Origin: Candidatus Poribacteria bacterium
GTDB taxonomy: Bacteria; Poribacteria; WGA-4E; PCPOR2b
Assembly (NCBI GenBank): GCA_022822005.1
Contig: JAJECO010000084.1
Coordinates: 62,001 to 126,000 of the forward strand
DNA length: 64,000 nt
Direction: 5' to 3'
A model generated the notes under the pieces. The model worked only from the letters and a program-made list of their open reading frames with translations. It was not told the origin of the DNA and made no database searches. Every line of letters begins with the position of its first letter. The first letter of the stretch is position 1. Of this stretch, positions 9,254-20,300 are shown piece after piece. Both the position numbers and the translations under genes were made by a program.

Positions 9254-10228
9254 TTACAAGCGCCCCCGATGTCCCTGCTCAATGGCTTCACACAGTTCCA
9301 TCGTCTTCACCGCCTCCTCCATCGGGCTCCAAGGTGCAGTGTCATTCAGGATGCAGTCAGCGAAATGGCTTGTCTCGTTGAAGTCAGGTCCACCGACCGC
9401 GTCGAGATCAAGTGGTTCTTCACACAACGCACCATCTAAGTAAAGGGTGATTTCTGGCGTACGTGTCAAATCGAGGTATGCAGACATATCCTCGGTGTGG
9501 ACCTCGGCGGACTGAATCCGATAACCGACTCCATAGTGGCTCATCATTGTGCCGTGGCAACCATTATCAAAGGCAATGACAGCGTTGTAGCGAGGTGTGC
9601 CTTCCCGTTCACCATTCCACGAATGACCGTACACCTCCACAGCGGTTGCCGCTTCAGTCGGTGTACGACCTGCCATCCAGCGTAGCAGATCGACATGGTG
9701 GATTGCGTCGCAGATAATCTCTGGCGGCGCAACCTCTCGGCGTCCCGGGAGCTGCAACCCCGATGGCGGCTTATGATAATTTGCCGCGACCTGCACCGCG
9801 CCACCACGTTCCTGTAATAACTTTCGCACCGCCAATACCTCCGGTTTGTAGCGCCGATTGACGGATAAAATCGCTTTGCCCTTACTCTTGCGAGCAGCGT
9901 CAAGCATTTGCCGTGTTTCTCCGAGGTTCATCCCCGGTGACTTCTCGACCGAGGTATGTAGGTCACGTCCCAAACACTCCACCACAATCGGCAGCAGATG
10001 ACCGGGCATGGTAACAATGTAGACAACATCAAGGTCCACCCGATCTAGCATCTCGCGGTAATCGCTGAACGCAGATTCAGGTTCATGGGTGAGTTTTGCC
10101 TGCTCCAACCGTTGGTCGTCAATCTCTGCGATCGAGATAAGGTCCATCCGGGGCTCGGCTTTTACCATCGTAAAATGCCCCTGTGCGTGTCCACCGCAGC
10201 CGATAATACCGACTTTCAGATCCGCCAT
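9254..10228 (-). CDS. Gfo/Idh/MocA family oxidoreductase
   Basis: NAD(P)-dependent sugar-type dehydrogenase, 324 residues. The Rossmann motif GIIGCGGHA is at residues 7-15. The lysine motif reads EKSPG (95-99) instead of EKP; lysine is kept but proline is displaced by one, an uncommon variant. A histidine-containing block ICDAIHHVDLLRWMAG fits the catalytic helix. The frame extends to 10366, but GAGGAAG before the ATG at 10228, which begins MADLKVGIIG, supports the shorter form. It is convergent with the dimethylformamidase-like gene and lies downstream of the PHP gene on the same strand with a gap of about 160 bases. Confidence 0.88.
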   Translation of the reverse strand: MADLKVGIIGCGGHAQGHFTMVKAEPRMDLISIAEIDDQRLEQAKLTHEPESAFSDYREMLDRVDLDVVYIVTMPGHLLPIVVECLGRDLHTSVEKSPGMNLGETRQMLDAARKSKGKAILSVNRRYKPEVLAVRKLLQERGGAVQVAANYHKPPSGLQLPGRREVAPPEIICDAIHHVDLLRWMAGRTPTEAATAVEVYGHSWNGEREGTPRYNAVIAFDNGCHGTMMSHYGVGYRIQSAEVHTEDMSAYLDLTRTPEITLYLDGALCEEPLDLDAVGGPDFNETSHFADCILNDTAPWSPMEEAVKTMELCEAIEQGHRGRL

Positions 10229-10390
10229 TGTGCAACTTCCTCCCTCTTGGCTAACCGCCGCCCGTTTATGCCTATCGCTGAACGTTTCAGGATCTCTATT
10301 ATCAATCCACGCCTTTAAGAAGCGGGGTGACTGCCTACCCACACCCGTTTTGGGAACGAGCGGCAATCACCCGCGATTCACGAACCAATC

Positions 10391-11284
10391 TTAAAAGAAA
10401 ACTGGATTCGACCACGCCTTCTTACCAGCCTCATCGGTAATCTCGACACGGACGTACTTGATGCCGCTCGGCAATTCATACGTTTCCTCAGTCAGTGCCT
10501 CGCCTTCGGGGGCAACCACACGTTTGCCACGACTGCGCTGCGCTTTGAATACGATAGACTGTGCGGGTGAACACTTGACACTCACACTCCTCTTCTCTTC
10601 ATCTTCATCTACCACATCCAGATCGATTATTTCTGGACCAAGGGTTGAATAGAAAGCCCCAGTGCGAAACGCTGTCATAATAGCGTCGGTGGTTAGTTCA
10701 GGGGCCCGCACCATGACCCAGCCGTGAAAACAGTCGTGCTCGGTGCCGTGGGCGTCGTCTGAGGCAATGCCAAAGACCGGGCGCCCCGCCTTATCTAACA
10801 AATCGTCCCACGCCTGTTCGGAAAAGCCTTTGCCAATGCCCATACAGGTGTCATTATAGACTTCAACCGCAAAGTATCCACTCAACGGTAGATAGTCCAG
10901 TAGCGTGTGTCCACACCAATAGGGATGGCACAGCACCGCCTCGCCGCCCTGCCGCTTGATCTCTTCGATTACCGCGTTGGGATGCAGCTCGGCGCAGTTG
11001 ATGCGCTCATAGAGGTTTATAGCAACGATATGATATGTGTCGCCGCCATAGGGGTTGCTGGGGTGGACTTCACTGCCGGAGATTGCCAAGAAGCCGTCCC
11101 TGCTGTGGGCGGAAACATCGTTGACCTTGCGATGGTCAGTCAGCACCAAGAAGTCGTAGCCCGCCTCATGGTAAGCCGCAAAACGATCTGCCATCGGCAG
11201 TCTTCCATCAGATTCGGTGCTATGGCTATGGGTATTGCCACGATACCACTCTCCGGACTGTTTGAAGGGATTAACGTTTGACAT
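10391..11284 (-). CDS. PHP-domain metal-dependent phosphoesterase (CehA/McbA type)
   Basis: Predicted metal-dependent hydrolase of the PHP superfamily, acting on an unknown phosphoester or ester. Metal-ligand motifs are visible: H19-x-H21 in NTHSHSTESDG, then LTDH, SEVHP, LCHPYW and SDDAHG near the end of the barrel. A beta-sandwich of about 80 residues follows, as in the CehA/McbA subgroup. The start at 11284 has AAGGAG seven bases upstream; a longer frame to 11338 lacks one. At about 297 residues it is complete. No signal peptide is evident, so it is probably cytoplasmic. Confidence 0.85.
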   Translation of the reverse strand: MSNVNPFKQSGEWYRGNTHSHSTESDGRLPMADRFAAYHEAGYDFLVLTDHRKVNDVSAHSRDGFLAISGSEVHPSNPYGGDTYHIVAINLYERINCAELHPNAVIEEIKRQGGEAVLCHPYWCGHTLLDYLPLSGYFAVEVYNDTCMGIGKGFSEQAWDDLLDKAGRPVFGIASDDAHGTEHDCFHGWVMVRAPELTTDAIMTAFRTGAFYSTLGPEIIDLDVVDEDEEKRSVSVKCSPAQSIVFKAQRSRGKRVVAPEGEALTEETYELPSGIKYVRVEITDEAGKKAWSNPVFF

Positions 11285-11444
11285 AAAAAGTCTCCTTGTT
11301 GGTTTCGAGGGTGTGGTTGGACTGTTGTATTCTATCACACCGCTTTCAAAACGAAAACAGAAAAAAACAATCCAAAACCGCCGAAAAAAAGATTTACGAT
11401 CCGGGTGCAGTCGTGTAAAATATAGTTGAGGAGATCAGCATATA

Positions 11445-12191
11445 ATGAAGACGATTATTATCGGTGCCGGACGTGGCAGGCGGCTCATGCCGTTGACAGA
11501 AGACACGCCCAAATGTTTTGCAGCAGTTAAAGGAAAACGCATCCTGGATTGGATACTCGAAGCATGGTACGCAGCGAATGTAGCGGACATTGTCTTCGTC
11601 GGCGGGTATCAAATTCAACGCATCCAAGGTGATTACCCTGCCTTCCGCTTTTACCATAACACCGATTGGCAGCAGAATAATATTTTAGCCTCGCTCTTTC
11701 GCGCCGAAGCCGAAATGAACGAGCCTTTTGCCTGTACTTATGCAGATATTATCTATCGACCTTGGGTGACGCAGAAGTTGATGGAGACCCCTTACGACAT
11801 TACGCTTGTCGTCGATACCGCTTGGCGGGAGCGTTACGCAGCGCGTACACTTCACCCCGAAGATGATGGCGAAAAAGTCCTTGTAGACGGAGCGCGAGTT
11901 ACAAAAATCAGCCGTGATATAGCGTCCGAAGCTGCGCACGGGGAGTATATCGGTGTCGCGAAATTTAGCCAACGCGGGGCACGTCTTCTCCGAGATCATT
12001 TCCATCGGGCTTGTCATGAATATAACGGCACAGCCTTTCAGGGAGCAGCCTCCGTGCAGAAAGCATATCTGATCCAACTCTTTCAGGAGATGGTTGAGCA
12101 AGGGGTAGAAATTCACAAGGTAGATATTGCGGGCGGGTATTACGAAATCGACACCACGCAGGATTATGAGCTCGCAAACGAAGTTTGGTAG
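11445..12191 (+). CDS. Nucleotidyltransferase (sugar-phosphate/choline-phosphate cytidylyltransferase-like)
   Basis: Transfers a nucleoside monophosphate to a phosphorylated sugar or alcohol. The signature GAGRGRRLMPLTEDTPKC at residues 7-24 is the G-x-G-x-R...P-K motif that binds the NTP. The sequence NILASLFRAEAEM followed by a YADIIY acidic motif resembles the LicC/phosphocholine cytidylyltransferase branch more than RmlA. Its 248 residues suit a single catalytic domain without a left-handed beta-helix tail. GAGGAG lies ten bases before the ATG. The cupin gene follows after 78 bases in the same direction, and the two may be co-transcribed. The acceptor is not predictable from the sequence. 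Confidence 0.82.
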   Translation: MKTIIIGAGRGRRLMPLTEDTPKCFAAVKGKRILDWILEAWYAANVADIVFVGGYQIQRIQGDYPAFRFYHNTDWQQNNILASLFRAEAEMNEPFACTYADIIYRPWVTQKLMETPYDITLVVDTAWRERYAARTLHPEDDGEKVLVDGARVTKISRDIASEAAHGEYIGVAKFSQRGARLLRDHFHRACHEYNGTAFQGAASVQKAYLIQLFQEMVEQGVEIHKVDIAGGYYEIDTTQDYELANEVW

Positions 12192-12269
12192 ACTAAGTGA
12201 ATGCGTTGCTCGAAATTTCGGCAAATCAGGATTGGCGCGTGTGAGAAGAATTAGAACAGGAGAGCCCTT

Positions 12270-12995
12270 ATGCAAATTCTTAATCTCGAATCAGGAACAG
12301 CTTTCCAGATGGGAAAAGGAAAAAACTGGCGGGTCGTGCATCCCGACATGGGAGCGACACAGATAACCCTCAACCACGGTCAACACGCCCCCGGTCAAGA
12401 GTTCACACAACATATCCACGACGAATCGGAGGATATGATTGTGGTTCTTGAGGGTGGAGGTCATATTCGGCAGGGGGAGGTCTATACGCCAATTATTGCA
12501 GGCGACGGGATCTTTGTACCAGCCCGCGAGGTTCACGGTACTGTCAATACAACAGACCAACCAGCACGGCTTATCAGTTTCCAATCCCCGCCAGACATGG
12601 CACTGTATCGCGGTGAACGAGATCATCCCAACAGCTCACCTAAGCCAGAATCAGGGCATCGAAGCAATGTGCAAGTGATTCCAATGGCAAAATCAGGACC
12701 GGTGTTCGGCAAATCAGGAGATTGGCGTAGCGTTGTGTCGCCACGGAAAGGGAGTCAACATCTGTCGCTCGATTACGTCCAACTCAATATAGGCGAAGCA
12801 TTTACACACGAACCCACCACCACAGAATCGGTTTATGTGCTGATTGGTGGGGAAGCAGCAGTAACAACAAACGGAGATACATCATCACTTGGCCTGAGAG
12901 ATGTGCTTTTTCTCAAGCCTAAAGACACCTTCTCCCTATCACAGGTTGGCAGCGAGCCGACCACGCTGCTTCACTGTTGGGCATTAGGAAAATAG
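12270..12995 (+). CDS. Bicupin protein
   Basis: Two cupin beta-barrels in one 241-residue chain. The first is clear: QHIHDESEDMIVVLEG supplies the His-x-His...Glu metal-site pattern, and GDGIFVPAREVHG the second motif with its histidine. The second barrel (from about residue 140) is weaker: the metal-binding histidines are partly replaced (FTHEPTTTESVYVLIGGEA), so it may be structural. Such proteins act as isomerases, dioxygenases or ligand sensors in sugar metabolism. ACAGGAG stands eight bases upstream of the ATG. The neighbouring nucleotidyltransferase and glycosidase suggest a carbohydrate role; this is inference. Confidence 0.82.
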   Translation: MQILNLESGTAFQMGKGKNWRVVHPDMGATQITLNHGQHAPGQEFTQHIHDESEDMIVVLEGGGHIRQGEVYTPIIAGDGIFVPAREVHGTVNTTDQPARLISFQSPPDMALYRGERDHPNSSPKPESGHRSNVQVIPMAKSGPVFGKSGDWRSVVSPRKGSQHLSLDYVQLNIGEAFTHEPTTTESVYVLIGGEAAVTTNGDTSSLGLRDVLFLKPKDTFSLSQVGSEPTTLLHCWALGK

Positions 12996-13112
12996 ATAAT
13001 CCAAAGCATAGAAACAGGGAAACAGATTCATAATTTTGAGACAAATTTGCCTCAACGTCTATCAAACTTATGCAATTACGTTTCACGTTTTACGCACGGA
13101 GGCATATTACAC

Positions 13113-15518
13113 ATGAAAGAAGAAGCTGGTGATCTGACGATCTCCAGACAAGGCAGTCAGGTCGTAGCAAAAAGTAATCTATTCCAAATTAATTTCGACC
13201 TTTCCAAAGGGACCTGGAACTACACTGATAAAACGGGCCATAACGTTATCAGAGACGCATATACAAAAGTTATTTTACAGGATCGAACAGCCCTGACAAC
13301 ACTCGATCCGGGAATTTCGGAATTCATTACCAATCCTACCACCGAAGATGAGTTTGGCATCTACCAACCCATCACATTTTCGCACCAACCCGAAAAGCAT
13401 GGCGTACGGACCCACCTCCACCTGAAATGTTATCCCAGAAAATCTTATATTGTATTAACTGTCAGCGTAAAAAACACCGATGAAGAACCCATTGCGTTAG
13501 AACAGATTTCCACTATCGACATCTCTCCTCACAACGGTAAAGCCAAAGGCGGCATCTATCTCGGAGGCGCCCCGTCGGGCTATCACACTTTTCTGGATAT
13601 GAATACGCCGATAGCATCGGGTTTTACAGAGATTCATGATGGCTTTCACATCAATGAAGACGATTCCACTACCTCCTGTTACAATGGAGTTCTCTACGAT
13701 ACAGAAAGCAAGCGATCACTTGTCTTCGGCTTCTTGAGTTTTCAAAAATGGTGGTCTGCTGTCCAAATGGGATATGATGGTAGCACACAACGGGGGAAGG
13801 AAGAGAACCACGGCGTGAATCACTGGGCGCTCTACCATAAATGCGAAAATCATATCTGCCGTCAAGGGGAAGAGGTGTATGCTGAACCTGTTTATCTGAA
13901 CTTTGTACATCAGGGGTGGGAAGCATATCATCACTACGCCGAGATGCTAGGACACAGTGTGAAACCGAAATCGCTAAGTCGTGTCTTTTCTGGCTGGTGC
14001 GCACAAGACAGTGAGGACGAATCCGTCAACGATGCCAAAATCTCCGAACAGATTGAACAAATCACCAAAAACCGATTATCTGACCCATCGCTTCCCGGCG
14101 GTTTTGAATACGTTCAGATTGGAAAGGGCTGGGAAGCATCAGCCGGCAGCTTCCAAGCAGATGCACAAAAGTTTCCAAAAGGGATGAAATCGGTTGCCGA
14201 TCAGATTCATGCTAAAGGACTGAAAGCAGGGATCCTATTCACGCCGTTTTGCGTGGAGATCAACTCCGAACTTTTGAGAACGCATCCAGAGTATTTCCTG
14301 CAAGAACGTAACACACAAAAACCGGCCTCCATCACTCTACCAGAAGACGGGAAAGAGGTTGCAGTACTTGATGTCTCTCAACCGGGGGCGCAGGCACATA
14401 TCCGCGAGAACATCCGAAAACTGATTGACGAATGGGGATATGATCTGGTCAAAGCGGACTTACTCGCATACTCCACAGGACCGCTGGCAGAACTGAACAA
14501 CTTTGTGGCGCACGACGCATCGCTCACCACTGTTGAACTTTATCGACTTGGGGTTCAGTTACTGAATCAAATTATCAATGAGAATGATAAGGACGTTGTG
14601 CTTGCAGCCTGCAATACATGTCGGGGCCTAAGCATCGGCGACTTTGTACTGAATGAAACGGCCTCAGGTTATAGCGGTTATATCGGCGAAGCAGATTGGG
14701 AGAGTCCACAAGGGTTAAAGCCGATTGCCAGTGCCCATGCCGCGCATCTTCCGATATATGGCAACGCATGGACTAACGAGTTTGGCAGCCTCACCGTCAA
14801 TGAACCACTCCCCCTGAACGAAGCACTCATTGCAATGACAATGGCAGGCATGAGCGGCGGGGTGGTCACTTGCGGTGATGATTTCACAACACTCAAGCCG
14901 GAGCGGGCGGAATTGCTCGCCAAGATTTTTCCACTAATAGGCAATTCTGCAATACCCGTTGATCTCTATGACAGCAAATTCCCGCAAATCTGGAATCTAC
15001 CGGTGACATCCCCCAACGAATCCTACAATGTCGTTGGTGTGTTCAACTGGACAGACAGAATGGCAGATGTCGATTTTAATTTGGAATCGCTCGGCTTGGC
15101 TCGATCTCGATACTACCTCGTGCACGATTTCTGGAACCGTGAATTCCTCGGGAATGTGCGAGAACGGGTAGCACTGTTCGATATCCCTTCCCGCTCTGTC
15201 AAACTGCTGTGTCTACGCGCAGAACAGAATGTTCCCCAACTACTCGCCACAGATATCCACCTCACACAGGGTGCCGTGGATGTTCTATCCGCCGGTTGGG
15301 ATAAACGAAGCCAAAGTTTCTTAGCGGTATGCAAACCTCCAAGGCGCAGCAAAGCGACACTGTTCATTCATGTGCCTCAAGGTTTCGTCCCCGCCGCAAT
15401 CTCGTGTTACGGCGCCGACTACCACTTTCGATGGGACAGACAGATCTACGAAATTGAATTCAATTCAAGCACACCACTCGTACAGTTCAGCGTTCAATTT
15501 GCCAAGACATCGGGATAA
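13113..15518 (+). CDS. GH36-like alpha-galactosidase/melibiase family glycoside hydrolase
   Basis: Glycosidase of clan GH-D, expected to release alpha-galactosyl or related residues from oligosaccharides. It has an N-terminal supersandwich (to about residue 290), a TIM barrel, then a C-terminal beta domain. In the barrel AGILFTPFCVEINSELLRTHPEYF and YDLVKADLLAY are typical; Asp449 in VKAD is the expected nucleophile. The usual acid/base block (C-x-x-G-G-x-R) is represented by the diverged ACNTCRGLSIGDFV, so the activity may differ from classical enzymes. The ATG at 13113 has GGAGG ten bases upstream; an open frame from a TTG at 13047 adds 22 residues and is less likely. At 801 residues it is slightly long for GH36. 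No export signal is seen. Confidence 0.8.
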   Translation: MKEEAGDLTISRQGSQVVAKSNLFQINFDLSKGTWNYTDKTGHNVIRDAYTKVILQDRTALTTLDPGISEFITNPTTEDEFGIYQPITFSHQPEKHGVRTHLHLKCYPRKSYIVLTVSVKNTDEEPIALEQISTIDISPHNGKAKGGIYLGGAPSGYHTFLDMNTPIASGFTEIHDGFHINEDDSTTSCYNGVLYDTESKRSLVFGFLSFQKWWSAVQMGYDGSTQRGKEENHGVNHWALYHKCENHICRQGEEVYAEPVYLNFVHQGWEAYHHYAEMLGHSVKPKSLSRVFSGWCAQDSEDESVNDAKISEQIEQITKNRLSDPSLPGGFEYVQIGKGWEASAGSFQADAQKFPKGMKSVADQIHAKGLKAGILFTPFCVEINSELLRTHPEYFLQERNTQKPASITLPEDGKEVAVLDVSQPGAQAHIRENIRKLIDEWGYDLVKADLLAYSTGPLAELNNFVAHDASLTTVELYRLGVQLLNQIINENDKDVVLAACNTCRGLSIGDFVLNETASGYSGYIGEADWESPQGLKPIASAHAAHLPIYGNAWTNEFGSLTVNEPLPLNEALIAMTMAGMSGGVVTCGDDFTTLKPERAELLAKIFPLIGNSAIPVDLYDSKFPQIWNLPVTSPNESYNVVGVFNWTDRMADVDFNLESLGLARSRYYLVHDFWNREFLGNVRERVALFDIPSRSVKLLCLRAEQNVPQLLATDIHLTQGAVDVLSAGWDKRSQSFLAVCKPPRRSKATLFIHVPQGFVPAAISCYGADYHFRWDRQIYEIEFNSSTPLVQFSVQFAKTSG

Positions 15519-15587
15519 AACGCTCTTTTACGCCCCGATAGAATCGGGAGATTTTGTTGTGCTCAACACGACACAAAAGGAGGCTTT

Positions 15588-16604
15588 ATGGACTACCCCC
15601 AAGTATTAAGAGAACTTGAGGATCTGGTCAACGAGACCTACAGCCTATGGGATCACAACCGCGTTGGGTTCCAATGGCGACACTACACCTGGAACCATAC
15701 AATGCGGGTGCGTGCCATGAGCATGGAACTCGGCAGGCGCGAAGGCGGCGATGTCGCCAAACTCGAAGTAGCGGGAACGCTGCACGACATCACCAAGCGG
15801 TACGACGGTGAAATCTTGTCGGACGAGAACGGTAAACGGGTCGTCAATCACGACGGTCTTTGGCTGAATGAACAACTCATGCCGAGTCGAGAGAACCTCG
15901 TCACCCGCCTCTATGACGAACACAATCTCGGCGGCACCGTCCACCATGAATCCGGAGCAGTTGTCGCCGAAAAGATACTGGCGATGTACGATTTTGATCA
16001 GGATTTTATCGACGCTGTTCGCGCTATTGTGCTCGCACATCTGAAGCCGATGAACCTTACAGAGGAACGGTACGATTTTCTCTACGGGAACGTCGAAAAT
16101 CAGATCCTCTATGACGCGGATACAATGGACCCCAATGTCGGCTATACCGCATTTTTCCGCAATGTCCACATCCACAGCTACTCCGCTATCCGGCGCAACG
16201 GCAAGTTTGATCTTGAGGAGTATGCCCAAAGTCTACCTCGCTGGGTAAATTCCAAGCAGGCTTTCGTCGAACATCTGTTGACAGAATCGGCAAAGGAGGT
16301 CGGGCAGGCTCGGCAGGACCGAAACGCGGAGTTAGTGGACAAGATTGCGGCGGAAGTCGGAGATATGGAGACAAACCGAAAATACGGGCTGCTTGGCGTC
16401 ATCGAATACTTCGTCAGCGACACCGAAGATCCGCACTTCATGAACCAATTAGCACACCTCAAAGAGGGTTGGATCCCAGAACGTCAGAAATGGCTCGACG
16501 AGGAAAAGACCACAAGCGCAGCTCGCGATCGTGCGGGTGAGGCGTTAGATCGGGTGATCGATTTCACGGATACCCTTGAGCGTGAATATCTGGGCGAAAT
16601 TTGA
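15588..16604 (+). CDS. HD-domain phosphohydrolase-like protein
   Basis: Metal-dependent HD superfamily protein, 338 residues, likely a nucleotide or phosphate-ester hydrolase. His37 (WNHTMRV) and the HD pair His66-Asp67 (TLHDITK) set the metal site, supported by VHHESG near residue 121 and YDADTMDPN farther on. The final 100 residues are helical and charged with no recognised domain. AAAGGAGG lies five bases upstream of the ATG, a very strong site. It follows the glycosidase after 69 bases on the same strand, and a perfect inverted repeat after the stop could end transcription. The physiological substrate is unknown. Confidence 0.82.
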   Translation: MDYPQVLRELEDLVNETYSLWDHNRVGFQWRHYTWNHTMRVRAMSMELGRREGGDVAKLEVAGTLHDITKRYDGEILSDENGKRVVNHDGLWLNEQLMPSRENLVTRLYDEHNLGGTVHHESGAVVAEKILAMYDFDQDFIDAVRAIVLAHLKPMNLTEERYDFLYGNVENQILYDADTMDPNVGYTAFFRNVHIHSYSAIRRNGKFDLEEYAQSLPRWVNSKQAFVEHLLTESAKEVGQARQDRNAELVDKIAAEVGDMETNRKYGLLGVIEYFVSDTEDPHFMNQLAHLKEGWIPERQKWLDEEKTTSAARDRAGEALDRVIDFTDTLEREYLGEI

Positions 16605-16653
16605 GGGAGAGCGGACGAGAAAATTTTTCAGGAAAACGATATTTTGTGTAACC

Positions 16654-16679
16654 GAGGGATTGGGGCAGCTCAATCCCTC
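16654..16679. terminator. Perfect stem-loop between convergent genes, possible bidirectional terminator
   Basis: GAGGGATTG and CAATCCCTC form a 9-base perfect stem around an 8-base loop, midway between the stops of the HD and DUF2203 genes. There is no T-run on either side, so termination activity is uncertain. Confidence 0.4.
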
Positions 16680-16705
16680 AATTCCTGTAGACACTACTTT
16701 ATACT

Positions 16706-17092
16706 TTACTCTTCAACCAACTGTCTTCCGGCAAACCCGGCATCAACCTCGTGCCAGTATAAGACCGCTTCTTCCCCGGCTCTCCAGCAGAGATAGACCT
16801 CCCTGCCTTCCCGAAGGTGAGGGAAGTCAATTAGCCCCGGATTTATATCTTTTATCGTGCACCCATAAGACTGAATTTCTTCAATAGCGTCCCGGAACTT
16901 TCCTGTCAATTCGAGAAACTGCGGTGTTTTTCGATGCCCACCGTTGTGACGAATGACCTCAAAGAGTGGAGTCAATTCCGCCCCAAGCTCCTCTAACTCC
17001 TCCCGAAACTCCCTCAATTCTGACAGTTTCTGCTCTAACATAGGAATCAATCGGTTCGCTTCTTCCACTGTAAAATACCGCTTTCGTCGCAT
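16706..17092 (-). CDS. DUF2203 family protein
   Basis: Small cytosolic protein of 128 residues in the DUF2203 family, function unknown. The N-terminal FTVEEANRLIPMLEQKLSEL and the C-terminal LCWRAGEEAVLYWHE followed by GFAGR are the hallmarks; between them lies a charged two-helix coiled coil. The start at 17092 is the only sensible ATG, with a weak ribosome site. It is convergent with the HD gene, and its upstream side is filled by a repeat. Confidence 0.85.
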   Translation of the reverse strand: MRRKRYFTVEEANRLIPMLEQKLSELREFREELEELGAELTPLFEVIRHNGGHRKTPQFLELTGKFRDAIEEIQSYGCTIKDINPGLIDFPHLREGREVYLCWRAGEEAVLYWHEVDAGFAGRQLVEE

Positions 17093-17152
17093 TATTCACC
17101 CAACCTTTATGCCAAGATAAACTATAATATTGACTTCATATATGGTGAATTA

Positions 17153-17325
17153 GAGAAATAAGTAGACACTTACCAATAACTCCAACCTTCGAGAAGTTAC
17201 CAAAGTCCCCCTGACAAGTGGTACATCCCGCCTGTCCCGATTCATCGGGGATTTATCGGGGGCGGGATTTAGGGGGTTGGCTGTGCATCGAAGGTGCATA
17301 AGTAATTCTAAAATCTACCATAATA
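17153..17325. repeat. Dispersed G-rich repeat (GACAAG...GGGGGTT family), copy 1
   Basis: Begins AGAAATAAGTAGACAC and CTTCGAGAAGTTACC, passes through a TCCCGATTCATCGGGG hairpin and ends TAGGGGGTTGGCTGTGC then ATCGAAGGTGCATAAGT. The same order of words recurs at 57889-58053, and parts at 23622-23702, 40161-40230, 48057-48100 and 59655-59762. It fills the space between DUF2203 and the cytochrome gene. The function is unknown; it looks like a non-coding mobile or recombinational repeat. Confidence 0.75.
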
Positions 17326-17359
17326 ACGATTTCCAGAAGTGTAACCCATATTTCATAAA

Positions 17360-20300
17360 ATGTCAAAAGAGTTAAAACCGTGGAGGCTCTCACCAGTGCG
17401 TATCAGCAGTCATCTGTTTCCCTTTACCTATTTCTATACATGCGTTGGCTCTCTTTTCGCCCTCAGTGCCACTGTTATTCTGATGTTCACCTTCTGTGGG
17501 GTAGGATCAGCCGACCAAAATTCGACAGATGCGAGACCATACGGACTCAATCAACGGATCCCGTGGGAAACATCTCGCGTCGTAGGTGCCCCCGATGCCA
17601 CCGACGATCTCTCAATCTTAGGGCGCGAACCGGACCAGTTCGTAGAGGCAGGAAAAGCGATCTTCAACGGGAAGGGCTCGTGCTACTCCTGTCATACACT
17701 GAACCCCTCCGCACCACCGGGCAGGGGACCCGACCTCACTAATATTGGGGTGGCGGCTGCAACCCGAAAACCGGGTATGGGGGCGAAAGCGTATCTCATC
17801 GAGTCCCTCTACGACCCAGCCGCATTCCTCGTCCACGGGTACGGTAAGACCATGACGTCGGCGTGGAGACCACCGACCAGTCTATCGAATTTAGAGATTG
17901 AAGCTGTTATCGCATTCCTTCAGAGTCAGGGAGGGGCGGTAGACCTCACACCCTTTGAACCACCAGTTGATATACAAGCCGTCGCAAAGGAGATGGAGGC
18001 ACGTCCGCTTATCCATGCCGCAGACGCCGAGCGCGGAGCGGATGTATTCGTCAATGTTGTCAAGTGCGTCGCGTGCCACGATGTCAGTGGGATTGAGAAA
18101 CCGGAGGGGCAGATCCTCAACGATGGTGTTGAGGTTTTTCCGGGACCCGACCTCACCGATATCGCCGCACTAAACAGCATCGGTTATATCGAGGAATCCA
18201 TTCTGAAACCCAACGCCGAGATTGTGCGAGGGTACGGTGTGGCATCCATCGTAACCGGCGGCATGGTGCTTCAGGGAACGCTCATCTCACAGGACAACGA
18301 AAAAATCGTCCTGCATGTCGAAGAATCAGCGGAACCGACGGAAAGGACGCTTCCTTTGAGCGAGATTGATCCTGAACCCATCGAAGTGTTAACGGATCTG
18401 GCGGAGCAAGGATATTTTTGGGTTCAGGTGACGCCTAACAATTCGGAACCGATCCGCGGCGATCTCGCCCAAGAGGATGAAGAGACCCTGACGCTCAAGG
18501 TCGAGGATTCCCCCAACGGGATCCAAACGGTGCTAAAATCGAACCTGAAGACCTACGTCACTGTCACCTTATTTGACGGCGAGTCAATAGTCGGAACGTT
18601 AGTCTCTGAAGACGAGGATCAGGTTGTTATAGAGGCTAACAGCGTAAAACGCACTATCGACAAATTCGATATTGACGAGGGGCCAACCTACAGCCGCGCT
18701 TTTGGGAAGCGAATCAACGTCAAATCCGCAATGCCGGACAATTACGCACAACTCCTGTCGGTCAATCAGCATTACGACCTACTCGCATTTCTATCCACAC
18801 TGACCAGCAAAACGTCAGGATCAGAATCCGGCCCAGCCATATCGCTCCGTCCCAAACAAACATTCACCAAATTTCCGTTAAATCAACCGGTGTATATCGA
18901 ACCTGAACCGGGCACCGACCAACTCCTCGTCATCGAACTGGGGGGCAAGATCCGCCGCTTCAAAGACGATCCAGACGCGGGAAATGCCGAATTTCTAATT
19001 GACACAGGTCGTGAAACCTACGGCTTGACGTTCCACCCAAATTACGAAGAAAACGGCTACCTCTATGTGGTCAGCAATGGACCGATAGGGGGAAAAGTTA
19101 CCGAGACCAGAAACTATGTTTCGCGCTTTACGGTAGATCGCCAACCGCCGTACGGCTGTGATCCGAACTCCGAACTGATTATCTTGGAATGGCTGTCAAA
19201 CAACCATAACGGCGGCGATCTCGCGTTCGGTCCCGACGGTTACCTCTACATCCCCGCCGGTGACGGCGCGATGGACTCCGATACCAACCTCACCGGCCTC
19301 CCCGGGAGTTACGATAGAGATCCAAAGGGGCAAGACCTCAGCAACCTGCCCGCGACTATCATGCGTATTGATGTCGATCATCCAGAGGCGGGGCGCCCCT
19401 ATTCGATTCCGAGCGATAACCCTTTCCTCCACCTTGAGGGAGCGCGTCCCGAAATTTGGGTCTACGGCATCCGCAACCCGTGGCGAATCACCTTCGACCG
19501 CAAGACTGGACATCTGTGGGCAGGAAATGTCGGGCAAGATCGGTGGGAGATGATTCATCTGGTGCAGCGCGGAGCCAACTACGGCTGGAGCCTTTACGAA
19601 GGTAGCCATCCCTTTTTCCTAAACCGCAAACAGGGACCCACGCCTATTGTCAAACCGACGGTCGAACACCCCCACTCCGAGGCTCGTTCAATCACCGGGG
19701 GCGTTGTCTATTACGGGTCAAAGTTTCCAGAATTACGGGGTGCCTACGTCTACGGCGACTACGCAACCGGAAAAATGTGGGCACTGCGCCACGACGGAGA
19801 GCAACTTATCTGGCATCGAGAAATCGGTGATACAACACTACAAATCGTGAGTTTCGGCGTTGATCATAACGGCGAAATACTAATCGTAGATCTGGCGCGT
19901 GGTCTCTATCAATTAGAGCGCAAGCCCAAGTCCACAGAAAGGTTTCCGACCCGCTTGAGTGAAACGGGTATGTTCATATCAGTTAAAAATCATCAGGCCG
20001 ATCCGGGGCTGATCCCCTACTCAGTTAATGCGCCGCTGTGGGCGGACAGCGCGCATGTAGAACGTTTCATCGCACTACCGGGGGATTCCCAAATCGAGAT
20101 GTCAGCCGCGGATGGGGTCGGTTGGACCTTCCCGGACGGAACCGCACTGATCCAAACCTTCGCGCTCAATCTGGAAGCGGGAAATCCCAACTCCACACAC
20201 CAAATCGAAACACGGATGCTGACTCGACAACAGGGCGAGTGGGTGGGATATTCTTACATCTGGAACGATGAACAAACCGACGCAACCCTTGTCGATGCCG